Below, piece after piece: positions 11,658 through 22,900 of a stretch of DNA of 64,000 bases. The DNA is taken from positions 581,001 to 645,000 of the forward strand of contig JAVYIG010000313.1 of the NCBI GenBank assembly GCA_035222895.1, given 5' to 3'. The notes beneath the pieces were generated by a model. That model saw only the letters and a program-made list of their open reading frames with translations. It made no database searches and was not told where the DNA came from. The stretch's first letter is position 1; each line of letters begins with the position of its first letter. Both the position numbers and the translations under genes were made by a program. The DNA is from Strongylocentrotus droebachiensis (lineage: Eukaryota; Echinodermata; Echinoidea; Camarodonta; Strongylocentrotidae).

Positions 11658-12962
11658 TTAAACAAAAGCTTAAACCCAGCACCAGGTTTTAAATTATAGT
11701 ATAGCCTCTTACCTGATGTATTACATCGTAGTACTGAATTGTGACCTTGTAAATATCCCCGAGGTATAATCTTTCAGTGTAACTTAATATTACATAAATG
11801 TAAAAGATTAAACACTTAAAACATTTACAGGGTACCACAATACTTCCCCAAATATAGTCAGTGAAACTGATAGGTCTGTTTATCTACATAATTTAAGTCT
11901 GACCCTCGTCTAAAATCGCATTTAACACAAGGAAAAATTAAACCTCAAAATAACTTCCTGTACTAAAAGTTATTTTAAACAAAAGCTGAAACCCAGCACC
12001 AGGTTTTAAATTATAGTATAGCCTCTTACCTGATGTATTACATCGTAGTACTGAATTGTGACCTTGTAAATATCCCTGAGGTATAATCTTTCAGTGTATA
12101 TATTACATAAATGTAAAAGATTAAACACTTAAAACATTTACAGGGTACCACAATACTTCCCCAAATATAGTCAGTGAAACTGATAGGTCTGTTTATCTAC
12201 ATAATTTAAGTCTGACCCTCGTCTAAAATCGCATTTAACACAAGGAAAAATTAAACCTCAAAATAACTTCCTGTACTAAAAGTTATTTTAAACAAAAGCT
12301 GAAACCCAGCACCAGGTTTTAAATTATAGTATAGCCTCTTACCTGATGTATTACATCGTAGTACTGAATTGTGACCTTGTAAATATCCCTGAGGTATAAT
12401 CTTTCAGTGTATATATTACATAAATGTAAAAGATTAAACACTTAAAACATTTACAGGGTATCACAATACTTCCCAAAATATAGTCAGTGAAACTGATAGG
12501 TCTGTTTATCTACATAATTTAAGTCTGACCCTCGTCTAAAATCGCATTTAACACAAGGACAAATTAAACCTCAAAATAACTTCCTGTACTAAAAGTTATT
12601 TTAAACAAAAGCTTAAACCCAGCACCAGGTTTTAAATTATAGTATAGCCTCTTACCTGATGTATTACATCGTAGTACTGAATTGTGACCTTGTAAATATC
12701 CCCGAGGTATAATCTTTCAGTGTAACTTAATATTACATAAATGTAAAAGATTAAACACTTAAAACATTTACAGGGTATCACAATACTTCCCCAATATAGT
12801 CAGTGAAACTGATAGGTCTGTTTATCTACATAATTTAAGTCTGACCCTCGTCTAAAATCGCATTTAACACAAGAAAAACTTAATCCTCAAAATAACTTCC
12901 TGTACTAAAAGTTATTTTAAACAAAAGCTTAAACCCAGCACCAGGTTTTAAATTATAGTATA

Positions 12963-14103
12963 ATACAGGCCTTATAGAGTATAACCATATGTATGCATAG
13001 TTACAGATCACTACATCATCTCTAAAACTAAGATCCTCCCGAGGGCATCAAAGAAGAAAAAAAGAAGAAGAAGAATTTGTATACATTATCCAAAACACCA
13101 AGTGACATGTTCTTTCCCAAAATAAGACCCTATGTCCTCTGCTTATTTCTCATCTGACATGCATTTTCAGAGGAAAGCAGTTGATTTTAACACCATTAGG
13201 TGACAGATCTGCTTCATGGTACTGTAATACGTTGACAAAAGATAATGAACCTTAATCACCCTGGTGTAAAAGGGTGTCCACATATCACTGTTGATGAACA
13301 TATGTCATACAAAAAGAGCATATATGTATACTCTGAACAATGTGGCAGTTAAGGATTTAAATCTGCATTGAATAAGGATTATTAAAATTCAAAATCTAAA
13401 GTACCTACATTGTATATACAACAAATGAAGCCTCTAAAGATGAGGCCTGACGATACAAACATGAAGATCTATAATACATGTATATAATACCGATAGTCAT
13501 TTCAGTTGGAAGCACTACCCTTACACTTATTATATCCCAATTTCAACATTCCTGTAACTTGATATAAAAATTCATTGCCATGAACATGAATGATATAAAC
13601 AGAATTACTGGAATCATAAATGATAGGAATAGAATGGCAGAAATCCATACCGGCAGAAATCAATACCGGCACAATTATTAGTTAGAGCTAGTAGACATAT
13701 ATGTAAACCTGATACATGCAAAGCCTAATTCGGATATTACATATAAACTGTCTAAGAAACTGCTTCAGCAAGGTGAAAAATACTCTCACATGAGCAAAGG
13801 CCCTCCATGTGTGTAGGCCATTCTGTGATTGATGTCATATTATGTACAAATTTGTGACAATGTACTATAATTTTTTTCATATTATTTTGCTGATGTACTT
13901 TTTGAAGCAGTTTAACATGCATTTGTGTGAATAAGGCTTATTGCTGCTTCTATCAAAACACACAATACCTGAAGTTTTAAACAAATTCATTATTGTACAT
14001 TTATGACTTAATGCAATTTTTCTTCTTCTTCCAAGAGACCCTAATGTCTTTTAATGTGACCAAGTATTTTTCTTTCTTTCTTTCATTCTTTAGTCAAAGC
14101 TTA
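12963..14103. other. Unique region without a recognised gene
   Basis: AT-rich, mixed-complexity sequence downstream of the death-domain gene. It probably includes part of that gene's 3' flank. No gene or element with clear ends was found. Confidence 0.45.
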
Positions 14104-14263
14104 TACAGTCAAACCTCTCTATAGCGACCGCCCAAGGGAAACACAAAAAGTGGCCTTTGTAAATAGGTTCCTTTAGTACATGATTCAATGAGAAACCATT
14201 TTCAAGGGAAACAACAAATGTGGCCTTTGTAGACAGGTGGTCACTAAAATAGGTTTGACTGTA
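14104..14263. mobile_element. TA-flanked MITE, TACAGTCAAACCT family, copy 1
   Basis: Begins TACAGTCAAACCTCTCTATA and ends ATAGGTTTGACTGTA. Inner words (AAGGGAAAC, GTGGCCTTTGTA, ATGAGAAACCATTT) recur in copies at 49641-49800 and 51992-52167. TA ends suggest a Tc1/mariner-derived MITE. Confidence 0.85.
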
Positions 14264-14624
14264 TGAGCTGCTCTCAGTACTGGATATTCTAGTGATAATT
14301 AATCTAGTGCTCTGTTCTTGCAGCTCCCTCACACCGAAGCTATTCTACTGACATTAAATACATCTTTCTTGTTCCTTGACACTGCACCTGGAGGCTCAGT
14401 GTAGAGTGGGGGTCTCACAACTTGAAGACAAGCATACACATGATTCCATAGCAGTCAGGTAAAAAGAAAACCCATCATCTCCATCATCATCATCGCCATC
14501 ACAAGGCACTGCTAAAAATTGTTTTTATACACATGCAGGAAAAATACATGACATGGTAAAATATTAGTCTCTACAAGCTTCTGCTGCTCTGAATGACATC
14601 AATGATCCCCAAATATTGAAATCC

Positions 14625-14692
14625 TCATCTCGATCCTTCTGTATGGAGTCCTGCCTCCCGTTCCCTGGTGTCCACTCGCCTTGAATCTCCAT
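14625..14692 (-). CDS. Death-domain protein, exon 3 (C-terminal tail)
   Basis: Short last coding exon. It adds a charged tail (DGDSRRVDTREREAGLHTEG) and stops at TGA 14625-14627. The acceptor TTTTCAG is at 14693. A much longer alternative frame across this exon exists but does not join exon 2 in phase. Confidence 0.75.
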
Positions 14693-17060
14693 CTGAAAAT
14701 AAATCAACATTAAAAACAAAGTAGGTGAAAGTCTTTTTCTTGTCCTTGAAATGTCTTTTTTTAAAGCTCTTATAATTGTATACATTTGTTTCAGGGATAA
14801 TAAGGGAAGAGCTGCTTTGTATGCTTAATTTCTAATTCCAGGCAATTTTGAAGCCATTCAAATCTATAGTTGATTTGTGCACAATATTGTTTTATAGCAA
14901 CATCAATAACAACAAAATACAAAAGAGCAATATCTTATTCATCTTTGACGCTTTTATGAATCACAGGAGCTTGGACATGGGCGGAAATTATTGGGTTTAA
15001 AAGAGTAATTCATGTATTACATGAAAGGGGGTATTTTCTCATGCCTGATTGGCAAAAGGCCTGTCTTCATCAGCTCGAGATTGCCAAATATCCCGCTATT
15101 TAAACTATCCAGATCGCAAATTATCCAGCTAATTTGCGTCTTCATCAGCCTGAAGTAGCAATAAGCGGGATATTCGGTAAGGATAATATCCAAAAATATC
15201 CTGCTATTTCCCAAATAGTGGAATAGTTTGCGCCGTGGCCGTTTTCATCAGACCGAATTACGGAGTCAAATATCCCGATCCCATTATGCACAACGATTTG
15301 TAAATAACGGTTTGTAAATAAACTAGCTTGTAGCACATGCTCTAACCTGCATGCACAGTCAGAACTTGTTTACGTTTTACAGAGTGGATAAAATCACGCT
15401 GGTTGTACAGTCGGTCTCTGGAATGCGCATGCGTCAATCTCAACATTATTTTTCAAGCTAGTTTGTGATGAGCGTATCGGTCTGGTGAAGATGCGATTTT
15501 GAGCATCGGGATATTATCCCGAGTCTGAAATTAGTAGGATATCTCAAGCTGATGAAAACAGGCCTATACACATACACACAACCATCCTAACTATCAGATT
15601 ACCTCTCTTAAGGAGACCTGGCTCTAGTTTTTCTAACAGGGTAACAGTGGTGCTCAGCTTCCGCTTGTGGAGGATCTTTCGAAGTTTCCTGGATGATTCC
15701 AGACTTGATCCTTCTCTATTCCTCCACTGGATAAAGCATTTGAAGAGGGCTTCTTTGTAGTTCGGTGGTCTACTGCCGCCAATCATGTTTGAAAGAGTGG
15801 TTTTATCCCCCACAAGTATTAGACCCAATTTGCTACAGTACGTCGGACCATCAATCTTGGAGGATAGGTCAAGTAAAACACCATCTTTACTCAAACACTT
15901 TGGTGTTTCTCCTTGTTCTGAAACCAGAGGATATCAGGAAAAGACAAAATTATGATTATAATGGGATATAAAAGATATTTTCTTTATTTATTTTTTAAAT
16001 TTCAATAACAGTTTTACCCTTCCATATAATTTTATGTATGATAATCTAACGGAGAAGGCCCTTATCCAAGATCATAACAAGTTCATAAATTCTAATAAAG
16101 ACTGAAGTAAGTATAAATGAAAAAAATCAGCTTAATGATAAATAGAATATCAAATTTTGAAGAATTGAAGGTCAAACAATGATGGCAAACTCTTTCCTAC
16201 AAATATAACTAAATACCAAATCTAGGTATACTCTGTTTATTGTGTCAATTATTTATTTTAAATTTCCATTTTTTAATAAGAAAAGGAAACCTTTTCATAC
16301 ACCTGTGCCTCTTGTTGGAAAGATGTTCTTACATACATGTACTTATGGGAGGGATCTTTGATAATTTCATGATAAAAAAAATGGAGTACCTGGTAGCTCA
16401 CATATAACCTTAAAATCAAAATTTTAAAATAAATTTTAGACATTTATTCTTTATCAGACTTAAATCTCAAACTTTCACTGACCTTTCATTTACATTTTGT
16501 TTATAATTAATTCAAACCAGTGAAAAATTGCAATTTGTTGAGGTATGCCTCAATTTCCAGCAAATTCTTTTATACTGAACACAATTTAAAAAAAAGCTGT
16601 TTCTTGTGTTTTCATCCACTTTAACACCCAAGGAACAGGTCAGAAGGCTGTTTGACGAAAACTGTTAGAAACAGAAGCACGACACAATACACATTGTGAC
16701 ATGTCATCTGCACTTTCTCAAGAATAATCCATCACAGCTAAACTGTAGCTGTCTTAACTTACCATCTTGTAACCAGCTTGCTGCATCTGTCAATCCACAC
16801 TCTTTTAGAATCATAACCAATTCTCGGCACTGTCCATCTCCAACTCCATTGGCATTTCTCCAATGAATTAAACAATTGAAAACCACAGTTTCATAGTCAA
16901 CCGACGTCTGTCCAATAATGCTTGAAACATCCGCATCAGAATCCAGTAAGTCCATACCAATCTTTTTATAGAAGCAAGGAGCATTAATGGTTTCGGAAAG
17001 CTCATATATTTTAACGTCATCAGAAAGAAATGCAGATTTTCCCCTGCCACCTGCAGCCAT
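14625..17060 (-). CDS. Tandem death-domain protein, complete three-exon coding sequence
   Basis: Coding exons are complement(16763..17060), (15603..15917) and (14625..14692). They sum to 681 bp and give 226 residues plus TGA, with every splice phase consistent and GT/AG at each border. Residues ~12-98 and ~112-204 each look like a death domain: a helix, then IG(M/L)xLLDxDADVSSIIG or LGLILVGDKTTLSNMIGG, then the (F)NC/KCLIHWRN core with its conserved Trp, then the last helices. Death domains are adaptor modules for apoptosis and innate immune signalling. No kinase, TIR, CARD or protease part is present, so an adaptor or regulator role is inferred. An AG just before the ATG suggests an upstream untranslated exon. 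The gene is divergent from LSM6. Confidence 0.8.
15057..15566. mobile_element. MITE with AGGCCTGT...TCATCAGCT termini, in intron 2 of the death-domain gene
   Basis: The left arm AGGCCTGTCTTCATCAGCTCGAGAT is matched by an inverted right arm, ATCTCAAGCTGATGAAAACAGGCCT. Internal pieces repeat the (G)TCTTCATCAG(A/C)C(T/C)GA motif, so the element is built of sub-repeats. Its right end is about 35 bp from the exon 2 donor. Confidence 0.8.
15603..15917 (-). CDS. Death-domain protein, exon 2 (second death domain)
   Basis: Encodes the second death domain, from about ...CLSKDGVLLDLSSKI to the helix TVTLLEKLEPGLLKR. The conserved Trp sits in FIQWRNREG. Donor GAGAG|GTAATC is at 15602/15603 and the acceptor CAG precedes 15917. 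Phase 1 on both sides. Confidence 0.8.
16763..17060 (-). CDS. Death-domain protein, exon 1 (first death domain)
   Basis: ATG at 17058-17060 (MAAGGRGKSAFLSDD). Contains the first death domain, ending near DAASWLQDG. Donor GATG|GTAAGT. The similarity of this exon to exon 2 (both ~100 codons, both with a CLIHWRN/CFIQWRN core) suggests the two domains arose by exon duplication. Confidence 0.8.
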
Positions 17061-17089
17061 CCTATAAAACAGAAAATTTTAAATGGGAT

Positions 17090-18720
17090 AGTGAGCTTGC
17101 CCGTCAATACAGGAGGAGACTGAAGCTTTTGGTCTACACATGCCAAGGCATAGATATAAAGGATGGGGGGGGGGGGGGGCTCAACCATGTCTACGCTATA
17201 ATATATGTCAAAGGTGCACACTGCAGGAAATCAGGAGACCAAAAATTAACTTTAATTAATTGTTGTAAATTTGACCCAACTAAGATCCCAACTTAAGCTA
17301 ACAGGATGATTTAAGTGTCAAGAAAATACGCATTCAGAAACCATAGTGACATTACTATTATTAGATAAGCACATTATGCACACATTTTTTTCCAGCGATT
17401 TTATTTATAAAATTTAATATGCTCCAGAAGCACTTGTATTTGCACTTCAGCCGGGGTATGTTAGTAAAATGTAAATTATAATCAGGACTGATTCAGTGAT
17501 TGTTATGGTGTAGACCTATGACTCACACCCAGCCCCCCACTCAGTGTTATTTAGGGTACGCAAATGCATGTTCCCTCCTTTTGAAAACACCCCCCTAAGT
17601 CCGGTGTGTAAAGTCAATACGGGCCAGATTTTTGTGTACTACGAGCCGGACTTTGGTGCGTGAAAAGTACCCCTTTACCGGACATTTTGGTAAAACGCAT
17701 GGTATCCCTCCGTTCACGGAGTAGGGGGGGGGGGGGGGCCGGGGTATGTTAGTAAAATGTAAATTATAATCAGGATCGACTGATTCAGTGATTGTTATGG
17801 TGTAGACCTATGACTCACACCCAGCCCCCCACTCAGTGTTATTTAGGGTACACATATGCATGTTCCCTCCTTTTGAAAACACCCCCCTAAGTCCGATGTG
17901 TAAAGTCAATACGGGCCAGATCTTTGTGTACTACGAGCCGGACTTTGGTGCGTGAAAAGTACCCCTTTACCGGACATTTTGGTAAAACGCATGGTATCCC
18001 TCCGTTCACGGAGTGGGGGGGGGGGGGGGGGGGGGGGGCCGGTGGGGGACTGAAGGAGGAGACTGAAGCTTTTGGTCTACACATGCCAAGGCATAGATAT
18101 AAAGGATGGGGGGGGGGGGGGGCTCAACCATGTCTACGCTATAATATATGTCAAAGGTGCACACTGCAGGAAATCAGGAGACCAAAAATTAACTTTAATT
18201 AATTGTTGTAAATTTGACCCAACTAAGATCCCAACTTAAGCTAACAGGATGATTTAAGTGTCAAGAAAATACGCATTCAGAAACCATAGTGACATTACTA
18301 TTATTAGATAAGCACATTATGCACACATTTTTTTCCAGCGATTTTATTTATAAAATTTAATATGCTCCAAAAGCACTTGTATTTGCACTTCAGCCGGGGT
18401 ATGTTAGTAAAATGTAAATTATAATCAGGACTGATTCAGTGATTGTTATGGTGTAGACCTATGACTCACACCCAGCCCCCCACTCAGTGTTATTTAGGGT
18501 ACGCAAATGCATGTTCCCTCCTTTTGTAAACACCCCCCTAAGTCCGGTGTGTAAAGTCAATACGGGCCAGATTTTTGTGTACTACGAGCCGGACTTTGGT
18601 GCGTGAAAAGTACCCCTTTACCGGACATTTTGGTAAAACGCATGGTATCCCTCCGTTCACGGAGTAGGGGGGGGGGGGGGGCCGGGGTATGTTAGTAAAA
18701 TGTAAATTATAATCAGGATC
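17090..18720. repeat. Nested duplication with long G runs
   Basis: The block starting AGGAGGAGACTGAAGCTTTTG near 17111 recurs near 18054 (offset about 943 bp). A smaller ~290-bp unit, starting CCGGGGTATGTTAGTAAAATG near 17449, recurs near 17739, 18393 and 18681. The joints lie in uninterrupted G runs (17165-17179, 17725-17738, 18015-18038, 18108-18122, 18666-18680). Identity between copies is very high, so the duplication is recent or an assembly artefact. It lies just upstream of the death-domain gene. Confidence 0.9.
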
Positions 18721-19852
18721 GATCAGGGGACTCACATGAGCTATATGAGTATGACAATGACGTTGTACTTGAAGTTGTACTGTGTCTACATGTAGAGTAA
18801 ATTAATTTTAGCTATTTTAAATATTATATTAAGTGGCAGATATTGCTAGGCATAACTCACCTCACAGCTTAGTCTTAACTTTGCACTCCTTTTTGACTGA
18901 AATTGACTTGTACTGGTGATATTGCTCATGCACATAGCAATGATGAAGATGATGAAGGTTTAGTCCTTAGGGCGCGAGCGTCAATGAAGATTCCCCCGAC
19001 TTTCATCACAAATTAGTTGGGCATCCACGAAGTACTAGAGCTCGGGAAGCGCTCGGGAATTCCCCAAAGCTAGTCTGCTCTTCAGCTATTCAGCGAGACT
19101 GTTATAATTTGTGAGCGATTTTGCGATGTACGAAATGTATATATGAGAAACTAAGATAAATAAGAGTAAATAAAAATAAATATGTATTGAGTGTTTTTTT
19201 CTTTTTTATGAAAGATATTAATCAATGATCACTTTTTGTCGGGTAAATTTCATATATTTAAATCATGAACAGCTGTGATAAGGCTATTGCTTGACGGACT
19301 CGCGCGCATGCCAAGATTCATAAACTCTTTCGAGAAAGGTGATTATATTAATATAAACAGAGAATAGGCCTTAATTGATGTATATGTTATTATGAAAATA
19401 ATGTTATATATTTCCTTTTAGATTTTGTATACCTACAGTGTCTTAAATTCGTTATAAATATCAGTTACATTTAAAATAAATTTTATCTTCAGTCCCACGA
19501 ATTGACAATGTTGTAGTGTTTTATTTTGTGTGTATCCGACCAAAGCCAGGGAATGAATCATGAATGAACACATTATTCTAGGGATTCTTTGATTGTTGTT
19601 CTTCATCAAGGTTGATCATAATTTCTTCCTCGTGCTCTTAAAAATATGAGACTGCAAGGTACTTTGCCCTGTAGCAGCTAGCGATAGCTTACATTAATTC
19701 CTTACATTTATTTCACTTTCTTGTTATCATCAGCTTGTTTGAGTCCGACTACTTGAGACTTCTTCACTTCAGTGGAACGACATTACTTGCGGATCTCGAA
19801 CTCTGTCAACAGCTGTGGATTCATCTAAAGTGACTGACTTTGTTTTGACATC
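18721..19852. promoter_or_regulatory. Divergent intergenic region between the death-domain gene and LSM6
   Basis: This is the only non-repetitive stretch between two divergent genes, so it should hold the LSM6 promoter and possibly the upstream exon and promoter of the death-domain gene. CpG-containing patches lie at about 18970-19120. No core element could be assigned with confidence. Confidence 0.4.
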
Positions 19853-19958
19853 ATGACTTCTGCTACTACGGCAAGGAAACAAACACCAAGTGATTTCTTG
19901 AAGCTCATCATCGGCAGACCAGTTGTCGTTAAACTCAATTCAGGAGTAGATTATAGAG
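19853..19958 (+). CDS. LSM6: LSM6 exon 1
   Basis: ATG 19853-19855; ends ...DYR plus one base of the next Gly codon; donor AGAG|GTAACT. Confidence 0.96.
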
Positions 19959-22900
19959 GTAACTAATTTTAATGCAATTAGATCTATCCCTAATGACAAT
20001 GGTTCTTTTTCCTTTTTCTTATTCTTTTTCCTTTTTCTTATTCTTTTTCATCATTCTTCCTCATTTTCTTCTCCTTTTTCTTCTTCTTTTTCTTCTTCTA
20101 TTTCTTCTATTTCCTGTCCTTTCCTCTTCTTCTTCTTCTTCTTCTTCTTCTTATCCTTTATTTGTCCTTAACTACTTTTTCCTTCCTCTTTCTTCTCTAT
20201 TCTTTCTTTCTTTCTTTTCTCATCTCCTTTTTTTATTTTAAACTTCTTATCCTTCTTTAGACTTTACCTCCTTTCTCTATTTCTTTATTTCCTCCTTTTT
20301 CTGTCTCTAATAATAATAATAATACATAACATTTATTAGGCGCTTAATACTGATGTTTCTGAGCGCACAGTGTTCTGATTAAGAGAAGACTATAACCCGT
20401 AGAATTAAATTAGAAGAAAAAGCAAAAATACAAAAGTAACATAGATAAGGTAAGAAAAACAGTGGCAATCAACTAAATAAAGACAAATATGGTGCGCACC
20501 TCCATTGACCGACGCACAACTGCAATTTACAATTTGAAAAGATAGGTTTTGAGTAGAGATTTGAATTGAGATACAGAGGGGGCGCAGTGAATAAAGGCGG
20601 GCAGTTTGTTCCAGAGAGCGGGGGCAATAACTGAAAAGGCGCGGTCACCATACCGGGTGTTAGTGCGGGGTCCAGGTGTTAACAGTAATGTGGAAGATGA
20701 ACGAAGTGTTCGTGACGACGTACGGGAACGTAAGGATATGAGATCGGAAAGGTAAGAGGGGGCTAAGCCATTGATAGCTTTGTAGCACAGGAGAAGAATT
20801 TTGAAGGATATGCGGTGGTGAATTTTAAGCCAATGTAGTGAGTTCAATATTGGAGTTATGTGCTCTGATTTACGCGAGAGAGTCACAAGCCGAGCAGCGC
20901 TATTCTGTACCCTTTGAAGTGGGACTAGATGTGACTGAGGGAGGCCAGAAAGAGAAGAATTACAGTAATCGATATGGGTCGAGACAAAAGCATGGACTAA
21001 TTTTGAAGTTGTGGGTCGGTCAAGTAGCCTCCTGATTCTACTGATCTTGTATATACCAAAGGAAGCAGACTTACAAATATTACTAATGTGTTGTTTGAAA
21101 GTAAGATTGCTGTCAATATTTAAACCAAGGTCACGCACAGAAGCACAACAACTGAGAGAGCCATCACTCATAACAAGATCAGGAAAGGGGTCTGAGTTCC
21201 GAAATTTAGAAGTAATATGAATCATTTCAGATTTTGAATCATTAAGGCAGAGACAGTTTTGAAAAGACCAGGTTTTGATTTCATTGAGGCAACTGGTGAG
21301 TTTGTTCGCGGCTACTGTCCTGCTGTTTGGGTGAAGAGTTACATAAATCTGGGTGTCGTCTGCATACATAGTGTGTTGAATATTCTGATGAAGGTTAATA
21401 ACATTTGAGAGAGGGCTGGTGTAAAGAATAAACAGGAGGGGGCCGACCACGGAACCCTGCGGAACGCCGCAGATGAGGGGAAAGGATACCGAGTTGGTGT
21501 CATTGATGATCACCTTCTGAGTTCGGTGCATGAGATAGGAGCGAATCCATTGAAGTACGGTGCCGGTGATGGAGAAGTCGTTCTCTAAGCGATGGAGTAA
21601 CAGGTCGTGGTTGATAGTGTCAAATGCGGCAGTGTAATCAAGCAAGATGAGGACAGCTTCATTACCCTTATCTACAGCTAGAAGCAGGTCATTTAGGACC
21701 TTGACAGTTGCAGTCTCAGTAGAATGATGATTCCGATAGGCAGATTGGTGGATTGGAAACAAACCGAGATTGTCAATGTGGGCTTTCAGCTGTAGTGACA
21801 CAATACGTTCCAAAACCTTCCCAAGGAATGGCAGGTTTGCGATGGGCCTGTAGTTCTTAAGTCCATTCGTGTCGAGACTCGGCTCTATTTTTCTTCTTAA
21901 TTCTTCTCCCTTTTCTTCTTGTCCTTCTCCTTTATTATTTGTCCTTCTTCTTCTTCTTGCAGATCAGTGAGAGTTTAAGAAGATCCAGACAAAAAATGAA
22001 AATGTTTGGATTAAAAAAAAACTAAATTGAGCTCACTAGTGATATGGGAATCTGAATCTCAAATTGACAATGCAGTCTCTAGACCTGTGTTAAATACATA
22101 AAGACTGTTCCATATACTGTGTACAACAGTATTAAAAAATATCCCTTTTCCATTTGAATGAGAGAACAGCTTGTTTTTCCATACCTTATTTTATGATTAA
22201 CATATTTATAGATGTCATCATCCATGAAAAATAATTTGTTCCACTATATATGTTGAAAAGAGGGATTCAAGAAATTTAGTTGCAAAATAACTTTGTTGCT
22301 ATTTAAATACATCCATATCATGAGCGATTTGAAGTTTGGAAAATTTATAATCCTTTGTGTAATTTTTGTAATTATTTTTTTACTGATGTATGCTAGATTT
22401 TACTGACTCTTATGAAGTTAAATTTGGGGATATACTGTTATTAATCAATAAGTTAAATGTCACCATAATCAAAATCAAAAAATGTTGTATTGCCCCTTGC
22501 GGCTGACCCAAAAATCTTGAAATCTACGGTCTGGTTTCCGACCGACCGACCGACCCATGTTTTGACACCTAAAAGGCAATACAACATCTTTTTTTAAGGC
22601 CTTACTTAAGTTCAGAAGGTGTCATTAAAAGTATTTATCTCGCCTATCTTGATGCTAGGAGTCCTGGCCTGTTTGGATGGGTATATGAACATTGCCTTGG
22701 AGCAGACGGAGGAGTATGTCAATGGTCAGCTCAAAAACAAATACGGAGATGCTTTCATCAGAGGAAATAATGGTATGTCAAAACTATGTAATGTATATTA
22801 TACAACTCACTCCCAGATCCTAATCAAATGATTGGTTATGCGCGGTCATGTGTGATTTATTTACAGAGCCTATTGCACGCTTTTTCATGAAAAAGCCTGC

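Larger units (their letters stand above)
9066..12962. repeat. Ten-unit ~316-bp tandem array with a 1634-bp higher-order period
   Basis: Units begin at GCCTCTTACCTGATGTATTA, near 9066, 9382, 10070, 10387, 10700, 11016, 11704, 12021, 12334 and 12647. Basic spacing is 313-317 bp. The two 688-bp spacings are units that carry a 367-bp MITE. Units 1-4 and 5-8 match at a constant offset of 1634 bp, including shared variants such as GGTACC versus GGTATC. Unit 8 looks like a hybrid and unit 9 matches unit 4, which is the pattern expected from unequal crossover. No coding frame runs through the array. Confidence 0.95.

Noticed and set aside
9066..12962. CRISPR-like array
   Set aside because: Units are ~316 bp with no short spacers and the genome is eukaryotic; it is a satellite.
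17887..18735. Small Pro-rich and Gly-rich frames such as FSPPPAPPPPPPPH
   Set aside because: They arise from G runs in the duplicated block.
19972..20241. 89-codon Phe/Leu/Ser frame downstream of LSM6 exon 1
   Set aside because: CTT-rich intronic repeat, beyond the exon 1 donor.
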